Part shown: positions 55,018-64,000 of the stretch, piece after piece
How the letters are laid out: each line of letters starts with the position of its first letter
How positions within the stretch are numbered: the first letter of the stretch is position 1
Source of the DNA: Ciona savignyi
Taxonomy: Eukaryota; Chordata; Ascidiacea; Phlebobranchia; Cionidae
Assembly (NCBI GenBank): GCA_000149265.1
Contig: CH003207.1
Coordinates: 16,108 to 80,107 of the forward strand
Reading direction: 5' to 3'
DNA: 64,000 nt
Notes under the pieces: model-generated
Told to the model about the DNA's origin: nothing
Database searches by the model: none
Seen by the model: the letters and a program-made list of their open reading frames with translations, nothing else
Program-made: the position numbers and the translations under genes

Positions 55018-58000
55018 ATGGACACCCCAGGCCCTTCAAACCAGTGTAAGTACATTTTATCAAAAGACCTTTTTTGCAAACCTAAGACTAATGTAATCAA
55101 AGGTTGGTTTGTTTTTTAATGGATTTTGTATGGTAACTGTATTAATATATAGTATTTGTACTTATAAACTGGCTGTGTTTTTGCTCTGTATGGTATGAAT
55201 TGATAAAAGTTGCATTTCTAAAGCTGGTTTTATTCACGTCAGTGTATGTTGGTTTGTTTCTCATAATTAGTTGGTCAGCATACCAAAGCATAAAGAACCG
55301 AACACATGCACTCCCAACTTACAAGTGTGTGTCCTATCTAAACATAAGGTGGCACCTTCTTTGTTAACCGCATAGTTTCTTGGTGTCTTCTTGTTAAACT
55401 TCAGTTTAATTCATTTTTATTTTCTTGCTGTGTGTTTAACATATAAATATGTTTGATGGATTGTATGAAAGCTATGCTGGTATTTTGTCTAGATTCAAAC
55501 CCAGGACTATTTGAACCACCATTTGGTCTGCTTTGTCTTCTATATTGTGTTTATGAGGCAATGTATTTACCATTAGCGGTTTTTAACTGTGCTTCCGCTA
55601 TAGCAATGTCACCCTTTTATCTCAACAACACACTTTAAAGTTATGTACTTCTGTCTGAATAGCTGAGTATGTGATCGAAACTCGCTAACTAGCTGGACGT
55701 GTCATTGGATAAGGCACTTAGCTAACATCATCTAAACCTAGTAGGATAATAGTTTATTTTAAATTTGAAGAAACTTCTTAATCATACACAACTAACTGTA
55801 TTAACTCTGCACCTTAGGGTAGGCGTAAGATAATCTGGCCTTGTAGTAACGCCCCCTGTGTTTTCCATTCACATAAATTTTACATAAAAAGGGGATGAAC
55901 ATGAATATCCGATTTCTATATTGTTTGCATAAATGCACTCTCCACAGCAAATGATCCTACCATTGAGAATCAGCTTCTTCAAGCTCAAGCTTTTATTGCG
56001 CAACTGAAACAGGAAAAAATTCAGATGGAAGTCGACTTTGAATATAAGCGAGGCAGGATTAAAGAGCTTTATTTCGCTAAAGAAAGTAAATACTTATCTT
56101 ACATTGTGTCTGGTCCTATACGTACGCTTATAAAGGCTAATAAATGTAAAATACAAGTATGTGTTGTATAATGTAAGGTACATCCGTCTGACCGGTTAGC
56201 CTAACAGTTAAGTGCGTCGCCTTTCAATCGAAAGGTTGCAGGTGCGGAACTGGTCGCTAGCTAGTCGGTTGTGTCCTTGGGCAAGGCACTTTACGGACAT
56301 TGTATGAAACCCAGCGGATAAATGGGTTCTACCAAATTGAAGGAACATGTCTATCATATACAACACAGTGAAATAGTTCCGGTAAACCGACGGTGGGCGC
56401 GAGGTGATCTGACGATCGCCCGTGTGTTAACCCCTTGGTTTTCCCATTCACAGGGATAAACATGAATATCCTATCCTATCCTAATATATGTATTGATTTG
56501 AGTTTAAATCAATATGTTCAAGTAATTTTAAGCAAAATATTAGTTTAAATCAGGGGTTCAGGGGTGCCATTTGTACAAATTTACTGCCTTTTTTCCTTCC
56601 CTATATATTGCCAATTTCACTGTAAAAATGAAATATCAACATCCCTTCTTACTTTATAAATTTAGGTGTGTAAAATAAATTACCTGGTTATTGATTTAAG
56701 TGTGTTATGGCACCAATTGACTAATATTTGCACAGCGGAATTCATATAAATCTTTATTGTCCTTGACTTTCTTAACTGCATCATAAATGTACAACATCGA
56801 GACACAGTTTGTCGAAAGATTGGTTAATCAATAACGAATTGCATTAAAATTTGATTACCATTTAAATTAAAACTTTTCTTTCAAAGGTACAATTCAAGAG
56901 CAGAACACGAAACTATTCGAAGCAGGCACACACATTAGTCAGCTTGAACAAGAGCTGGAGCAGCTAAAAGAAGAATCAGAAACGATTAAAATGATCGCCT
57001 CGGTCTCCGAGAATACTAAACAAGTGGGTGGTGTGATGTCATAATGTGGGCGCGTTGTGCTAATTACTGATACTAATCACAAAGTACAAATAGCCCCATT
57101 TGAAGCTTATTGTGTCCAATGTTTCACTGTAGTTTATTGATATTACATGTGCTTAGATTAATGATCTTGTAATCGTAAATGTAATATCTTATTTTGCAAC
57201 TAGTAGTTATCGCCTTTCAGTTCACAGTAACGTATGACCGTAGTTTATTGCTGTTAGATGTGCTGTGATTGCTGGTACTTGTAGTGATAGATGTTATATC
57301 TTGAAGTTTTGCTCATTTATGTTTTTTCTTTGTTTACCATTCATAGATAAATTATTATCAACACTATTGGAAATAAAACAAAAAAATGATGGTAAAAAAA
57401 TTTAAACAAAATAATATATATATTTCCAATATTATATAATAAAAGGTTTTCTGTAATGGTTTAGACTAGAAAACCTTAAAGTTGCAGTTTTATGCATTAT
57501 ATTATTTTTGAATTTTTGATAATTGTAGTAGTAGAATTATGGTTAGTTCATGTATAACAAATTATATATTTATATATTATATTATGTTTAATTTTTTTCA
57601 AATTCTAGTTAAGTAGTAGTATGTGATTGGTAAGGAAATGATAAATTGTTTCTTTTATAAAAAAAACGTGACTCCAAGCAATTAAGAACACAATGGACTA
57701 TCAGTAGCATAGGTTCATAAGCTTGTCTAGGGTGCTTGGACAGCACATTGTTATTGATTACTATAAGGTTATAGGTCTCATATTGACAGCTTTTTACAGT
57801 GTGCTTGGTGTATGTAAGGCTATAAAATAGTACATGTACACATAAGTTGTATTATTATGCCTATAGGTATGTTGCTAGGGTGGTATTGGCTGTGTAGAGA
57901 TTAGTTACTATTATTACCTGCAGATTAGGTTAAAGTTTATTTTGTGTTTCTTTTGTGTTTGTAATAAGGTATCAAAACCTTAATTTTAGCTATAAAATAG

Positions 58001-61000
58001 GAGTGAAAAAGAACAGTTAAAACTAGTCTTAAAAATTTTTTATTTTTAAGACTTTTATTTTTTAGACAATTTATTTATTACATATTAACAAAAGTAGACT
58101 TAATCAAGTCAGTAGGCTACTGTATAAAACACTTAAAATTAATGAGATTATTAAGGTCACTGGTCAAGTTTTAATATTGTGCTGCAAATTTTTTATCAAC
58201 CATTCATTGTACAAGAAAGTAATAAATGGTAAGCTGAACCAAGTTTTGGTTCTGATATATATAACAGCACATCAGTTGACCCTGAAATATTGGGCTGGTG
58301 CCAGAAAGGTGGTTTAACTCTTGTTGACAGTGTCTGTATTGTTATCATGCAAAGTCGTGTGTCGTATTCCAAGTATATAAACAACCATTCACACAGTTAC
58401 CGGTATCTCTTGTTGGTTAGTGATAGTATGGCTTTGAGTTTTACATTTGAAGAAGAAAAAAATTTTTTAAGTTTTAAAAAGCCGTCATATTTTGAGTCAA
58501 AATATCTTTAATGGCAAGGTAATAGCCTGTAATGTATCTTTTTAATCACATATGTTTTATAGCATAGGTAGTGTGGTATGTTTAGATTTTGCACTTGCTT
58601 ATGAACATATTTAACTGAAGTATTAATTTTAATACGCAATTATATTAAATGATATGAAAGTTACCGGTAATGTAACGCTTATTTTGATTTACATGCAAGA
58701 TACAACATAATGTTAAACATAACAAAATACATCAACTAAATTAAACCTAATAAGATTTAATAAGATTAAAAATGTATATATTGATATGTAAAATACTGTT
58801 TAATGTTAGTTTACTTTAATCTTAATAAATAGAAATGTATTAAGCTTAAACAACATACTGCAACACTGGTAACCAGACTGTGGGAACAATGTAATTTAAC
58901 AATTGTCCATGTGATAACGCCACTTGCATATTTTCATTCAAAGGGGTTAAACCTGAATATCCCATCTCACCAATTTTTATATCTGCTTAATTAGGAAGCT
59001 GTAGAAGACCTTAATAAACACCATTTGGAAGAAATTGAATCTCTTCGTTGTGTATTGCAAGGTGAGATAAGTTATTTATTTTTTTGTTCCAGTTCCGTAT
59101 TAGCTAGTAAATCATGACACAGAAACAGGAAAAGACGGCGAAACGAAGAGTCATTAAAAACTCATCATCAAAAAATATAAATATTAAATTAAGCGATTAC
59201 GGTTACCACACCTTTACAATCATTTTTAAAAAAAATTATTAAAATTAAACAATATAAAGCTCTGAAGAATAGTGTGCGGTAAAGCGTGACTAATACTGTT
59301 GGAGGGTCGGCTTTAGGAAAAGGTGCGGTCCTGAAAGTGAAACAAACTAAAACAAAATTCAATCGATGTCACAGTTTCTGTTGCTGTTAATAGCAATTAC
59401 AAATAAGGTCTGTTGAATATTACAACGTATACCTGCATTTTTTTTATATAACCATTAATTCACTTTTTTTAGGCATTGTTAAGTGCCTTGCCTAATTCTA
59501 GAATAATAATTGTCCTTCAAGAGAAAGCTAATTGACAATTCGTAAAAATTAAAAGATATAAAGGCCTGAAGAACAGTGCATAGTCAAACCGCTTGGGTAT
59601 GCTTGCACTAAAAGTCTTATTACACAGCAGTTTAAAATTTTAGATCCAAAATATTAAATATTAACTCTTTCACTCCCGGCTAAATGCATTAATTCAAACA
59701 TGCTGTCCAGCAGTGTTTTTTACAATTTTTAGTCATTTTCAAATTAGCACAGTTTTTCAAAAAGTTTATGCTATGATTTAATATTTAGTAAACAAGCCAC
59801 ACCATAGAATCTACCTCTAATAAAAAATATATTATGTAAATTTTAGTGAACACCACTTTATATGTAAAGAAAATTCTGCTGGACTTTGACAAATTTGAGG
59901 TGCACTGACAAACGAAATACTCACTAATTATGGGTATGCCCAAATGATATGAAAATTGGAATGTAGACTGTCTAATAGTTTTTGTACTCAGGAAAATTTG
60001 AACTGTGTTTTTATCTTTAGTAGTTTTTTAAAACTAAAACAAATATTGAGTTCTCAAGAAAAAAGAGATTGAGTTCTCGAGAAAAAAAGGGATTGAGTTC
60101 TCGAGAAAAAAAGGGATTGAGTTTTCGAGAAAAAAGGGATTGAGTTCTCGAGAAAAAAGAGATTGAGTTCTCGAGAAAAAAGGGATTGAGTTCTCGAGAA
60201 AAAAGGGATTGAGTTCTCGAGAAAAAAGAGATTGAGTTCTCGAGAAAAAAGAGATTGAGTTCTCGAGAAAAAAGAGATTGTAGTTCTCGCAGAAAAAACA
60301 GATTGAGGTTCTCGAGAAAAAAAAGATTGAGTTTTCGAGAAAAAAGAGATTGAGTTCTCGAGAAAAAAGAGATTGAGTTCTCGAGAAAAAAGGGATTGAG
60401 TTCTCGAGAAAAAAAGGTTTTTTTCGAGAAGTGGACTAACTCTATTAACCTCCAGGATCAATGGAAGAACAAAGGAATGATCTTCTACGTCAGTTTGATA
60501 CTGAGAGGAGGAGGTGGGAGGAGGAGAGGAGCAAGATGGAGCGAGAGAGAGGTGAAGCGCTTGCATCCTCGAATCCCCATGAGGAGGAACAGGATTTGGA
60601 GGATTTAGAGCTGGAAGCGAGCATGATGAAGGTTTGTATCTCGTGGTTGTTATTTATTGGAATAAGGTTATTGGTATAAACATGTTTTCTTGTGTTTTGC
60701 AAAATTACATCTGGTCATGACTCATGATGTTAAATTATAGACCTATAACTTAAGTTAGAAGGTGAGATATATTGGGATATAATACCAACAAGTGAGAGGT
60801 GTTGTTGAATAATTCGGCAACACTCCTGTGTCCACATTTGTTCAAAAAAGCCCGCACGAACGGCAACACTGCTCTGTGGGCATTTACGGATAAATGTGGA
60901 CACTAATCCAGAAAAAATTGACAAAAATCGCATTAAGAATAAACATAAAATAATTTAGAGAAAATGTAAAAAGTTCCGTTTTTTGAATCATAATATCAAC

Positions 61001-62126
61001 AAAATGGAGGTGGTGTTACCACTGCTGAAAAAGGATGGTAGCATGGTATCCTGTTATGTGGTTCTACTCATACTAAGGTTATTGGTATAAACATGTTTTC
61101 TTGTGTTTTGCAAAATTAAATCTGGTCATGATGTTAAATTATAGACCTATAACTTAGAAGGTTAGATATAGTACAAACTATACTTAAACGATAGGCACTA
61201 ATTTATGATCATGGTAGCACCGTATTGACTTTCTAAAACAGTAAGGGAGCACTAATATGCAGCATATAAACAAAATGTGGGATTTTAATTTTGGGCTTTT
61301 CTTAAAACACAATTTATTAAATGGTATTGTTAGAATGATAACTGTATTTATTTAATACAAAGATGCTAATAGTACAATTTGATTTTTTTACTTGTTTTTT
61401 TTAAGTTAATTATTCTCTTTTATTAAAGAAATTAATTTTTTGGGGACTGGTGGGAATATGTTTCAGGCCATAGGGTTGTTGATTCTGTCTTTCCGGAAAG
61501 TAACTAAACCCAGTGAACTAATGAGTTAAACAAAAACTGAACCTATTTTTCTATTATGTACAACACACACTGCAATCGCTTTAATGGACGATTGTAAGTG
61601 CATGGTAATTTTAATTAAGTTTTCTAGTGCACCATCACTAGTGCTCTAATAACCCCACATTTCCCCCACATGACTCTACCACACCCACAGGCTCAAGAGG
61701 AAGCAGACAAATTGAAGTCAGTTGTTCTTCCACTTGAAAAGGAGATATCAGACTTAAAGGCGAAACTGTTAGACGCTCAGGAAAAATTGAAAGAATCCTT
61801 GAGAAAACCTGACAAGGACCCTAAGCACAAGGTTTTTATAATTATTTGAAACTTAAAATTATTTTGTTAATTTTGTAGATCCCATTTAGTGATTTCTTTG
61901 CATGTTTTGTCCACTTTTGCATGGTTATTTTGCTTTGTAGAATTTATAAACAATCACTTTAGTTCACCGCTTAATTTAGTTGCTTATTCATGTAAATTTG
62001 GTTGCTCGTGTAGTTTTGCTGTCGCTAATGATATATTTTATTCAAACTGAGCAGCATTTTGGGAAAAGTTTAAGCGATGTTGGTACCAGGCGAAATTCTT
62101 TGTTTGAATTTCGCTCCAGCGAAAAA
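55018..62126 (+). CDS. RABEP1: Rabaptin (Rab5 effector), 5' part
   Basis: Coiled-coil effector that links Rab5/Rab4 GTPases and Rabex-5 on early endosomes. Exons: 55018-55045 (MDTPGPSNQ), 55948-56085, 56887-57023, 58995-59061, 60456-60631, 61691-61831 and a probable 62055-62126. All junctions are in phase. Family matches: KRGRIKELYFAKE (vertebrate KRAKFKELYLAKE), IASVSENTKQ|EAVEDLNKHH (ATVSENTKQEAIDEVK) and AQEEADKLKSVVLPLEKEIS (AQEDAEKLRSVVMPMEKEI). Nearly all of the visible protein is predicted coiled coil with many E, Q, K and L. Exon 7 (LSDVGTRRNSLFEFRSSEK) is Ser-rich and less certain. The gene continues beyond the right edge; the Rab5-binding C-terminus is not in the window. Exon 1 follows an acceptor-like 'aagaattag' by seven bases. 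Confidence 0.88.
55655..55912 (+). repeat. Diverged SINE in rabaptin intron 1
   Basis: 'actagctggacgtgtcattg' through to 'gggatgaacatgaatatccg', ending 35 bases before the exon 2 acceptor. Confidence 0.65.
56186..56485 (+). repeat. Full-length SINE in rabaptin intron 2
   Basis: The best copy in the window: 'gaccggttagcctaacagtt' (box A region), 'aaaggttgcaggtgcggaac' (box B region), body, and tail 'atgaatatcctatcctatcc'. The end is a (TATCC)n repeat. Confidence 0.92.
58850..58965 (+). repeat. Diverged SINE tail half, rabaptin intron 3
   Basis: 'aaacaacatactgcaacact' to 'ggggttaaacctgaatatcc', 30 bases before exon 4. Confidence 0.55.
60053..60425 (+). repeat. 23-24-bp minisatellite in rabaptin intron 4
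   Basis: About sixteen units of 'attgagttctcgagaaaaaa' plus 'gag/ggg', each with the CTCGAG palindrome. It ends about 30 bases before the exon 5 acceptor. The long minus-strand ORF over it is an artefact of the repeat. Confidence 0.9.
60640..61160 (+). repeat. Partial direct duplication in rabaptin intron 5
   Basis: 60662-60750 ('ataaggttattggtataaac' to 'gacctataacttaa') is repeated at 61075-61155. About 410 bp separate the copies. Confidence 0.7.
61548..61615 (+). repeat. SINE fragment, rabaptin intron 5
   Basis: Short middle-part fragment with 'gtacaacacacactgcaatc'. Confidence 0.4.
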
Positions 62127-62384
62127 GTAAGTAAACCTATTTGCATAATGTCCGTGTCTTAAAGTTATCCCTCTGTTGGCCACTTTAGGTTATCACTGTA
62201 TTTAAGCCATTAAGCTCTTGGTATATTGTGGAATAGTCACTTAAAGATGGTGGGATTAAAACCAGCCATTAACTAGTCTATTGTGTCTTTAAAACAGGCT
62301 CTTTAAAGATGTTTTCCAAACCCAAAATACTAGTAGTTTAATCAGAAACTGTACCAATGTAATTATATTATCCAACACATTATA

Positions 62385-62490
62385 ACAGCTATGATAACAA
62401 GCAGTGGACACGAGGTAATCTGACCTTTCCCATGTTACACTTCCACTTACGTGTTTCCATTCACAAAAATATATATACATCATCATATTC
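62385..62490 (+). repeat. SINE tail-half fragment
   Basis: 'cagtggacacgaggtaatct' to 'gtgtttccattcacaaaaat'. Confidence 0.5.
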
Positions 62491-62499
62491 TGTCTATTG

Positions 62500-63175
62500 A
62501 TGAATCAGACTGTACAAAGTTTAAGGTCCAAAGTCAAAATAAATAATACGAAACAGCTTTATACAGTGTTACTAGTTGTAGATTGCTACTGTCTAGCATA
62601 GTATTGTGCAACAGCTAAAATTTGTAAGTAAATATAAAATTTATAAAATACCAAAGCTAAAATACCAAAGCCCTATTTTATTATCTCTTATGTTTAGAAG
62701 TGTTTTAGTTTAGCATCTAGATGGCATGTAAAATATGTTTGTATTTTAAACTAATATGCACTAATCTCAAAAGTGCTGTGGTGTCTGTATTTAAACTTAA
62801 CTAATCGTAATAAAACCTACAATGGAGTCCAATTAATAGTGACTTTCTAGTCACATATATTCTTAAACTGCAACTAACATTAGATTTAACTGTGCAGTAA
62901 AGTTACTGACTAGCATGAAAAAATATGTGTAATAAACTCACCAAAGTAAAGCAATGTATAGTCCCCACCACCATATATGAAAGGATGAGATTAATGCAGT
63001 TTATCTAATTGTAGAGCATGGCATATGACTGATTTCCATGATTAAGTGATTACACCTCACACAATAAAAGTTAACCAAAAACATGAGATTAAACTGGTAC
63101 AATGATGACATTTCGTGGTATGGTAAACGGTGTTGTAGTAAAAATCAAAACTTACCATATCAAAAAAGACATGCG
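62500..63175. other. Rabaptin intron sequence
   Basis: AT-rich sequence, nothing recognised. It is presumably intronic, since rabaptin must continue to the right. Confidence 0.45.
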
Positions 63176-64000
63176 TAGGGATGCACAAACTAGAATATCT
63201 TGGTATTCTAGAATAGTTATTTCGAATCCAGAATATCGAATCCTATTCTATATTAAAAAGCAAACTCGAGTTAAAGTGGCAAGATCGTCAAAAATTTCTG
63301 CTGCCGCTGACTACCTCTATGGCCAGTGTGATTACATACTTATAATTCATAGGCGGCGACTTCAGTAAAATGTTACCGTTGCGCGAAATTTTATGACGTC
63401 ACAATCGGGCCCTATGCCTCGAACTAACTCGGATAGAACTATGATAGGCTACTAACGAGTTACAAAGCTAAAAGATTAAGCCAGAAGTTTAAGTGTTTAA
63501 TCTAACTACTTCCCCCGCTGAAATATTGCATGGTCGTTAATACGCAGCTCAGCGTCAACAATACGGAAAGAATATACCAAATATTTATGTGTCTGCGAGG
63601 GCTGTGCAAGAACCCAGATTCTTATAACGGTTAACTGATCAAAGAAAAAAAACCGTTAACCGTTAACCGATGTTAGCCTACTGTTCTCTCTAGCTAATAC
63701 TTTGTAATGGGAAGAACATGAGGAAAAACGGGAGTGCGTCAGTGGTCCTGTATTGAATCTAGGTCAACGTAACCCTAGGTCAAACCGCCGATCAAAGCAA
63801 GAAACACCGCTGGAAAAGCGGCGCTGCGGTTAGACGATTTAATGTGATAATTATTTAAATGCGCAGGGATTTTTTGCGTAATTATAAAACAGACGCCCAT
63901 GCATAATATCCATTGTAATCAATGGAAATAAAAAGGAACTCCATGCAATTATAGTTTCTTAATGTGCAATGTATATTATTTCGAATCCAAATATTCGAAA
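63176..64000. mobile_element. hAT-family element cut by the window edge
   Basis: Begins 'tagggatgcacaaactagaa' and continues with attctagaat and ttcgaatcc blocks, as at 19065. The right terminus lies outside the window; the last bases repeat the ttcgaat motif. Confidence 0.7.

Noticed and set aside
55453..55638. 61-codon ORF in rabaptin intron 1
   Set aside because: Hydrophobic but without splice sites, homology or conservation evidence.
60054..60566. 170-codon minus-strand ORF rich in FFSRTQSLFS
   Set aside because: Translation of the intronic minisatellite plus the antisense of rabaptin exon 5.

Overview
The window is animal nuclear DNA and most likely comes from a tunicate of the Ciona type. 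The AT-rich sequence holds compact multi-exon genes with GT-AG introns, an animal histone H3.3, rabaptin and TMEM220 orthologues, fibrinogen-domain lectins, and many copies of one tRNA-headed SINE that resembles the composite SINE known from Ciona. Species and SINE name are judged from memory, not searched. Two runs of 100 N (14787-14886 and 35190-35289) show it is a draft assembly.

Layout. 1-3.3 kb is repeats plus one unassigned exon-like stretch. 3.4-6.9 kb (-) is a six-exon TMEM220 orthologue assembled here from short exons. 8.05-15.6 kb (+) is a twelve-exon protein-disulfide-isomerase-like gene that has lost both catalytic CXXC sites and ends in a His/Asp/Glu-rich tail; its eighth 5' splice site has been amplified into a minisatellite of about sixty 20-bp units. 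17.1-22.2 kb (-) and 23.3-25.3 kb (+) form a head-to-head inverted duplication of a secreted lectin gene. The + copy encodes signal peptide, H-type lectin, TSP1 and fibrinogen C-terminal domains. The - copy keeps only signal peptide, H-type lectin and TSP1, and its TSP1 exon is bracketed by the arms of a foldback-like repeat that itself carries a hAT insertion.

25.7-51.7 kb is a block of segmental duplication with two ficolin-like genes (collagen stalk plus fibrinogen domain, 31.4-35.1 and 47.8-49.2 kb), a degraded C-type-lectin-like exon, and three copies of an antisense cysteine-rich ORF that may be a cystine-knot ligand. One copy of the duplication has taken in a decayed Ty3/gypsy element, a Kolobok-like THAP transposon, a solo LTR and a hAT MITE, and the other copy shows several of the empty sites. 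53.6 kb is an intronless H3.3 gene. 55.0-62.1 kb is the 5' half of rabaptin (RABEP1-like), which runs off the right edge.

Themes. (1) A secreted-lectin cluster (H-type lectin/TSP1/fibrinogen, ficolins, C-type-lectin-like remnant) that would fit innate immune recognition. (2) Heavy reshaping of genes by repeats at splice sites. (3) Several genes have an unpaired 3' splice site a few bases before ATG, as expected if they receive a trans-spliced leader, which is common in Ciona. Stretches not listed are AT-rich introns or spacers in which I see nothing convincing.
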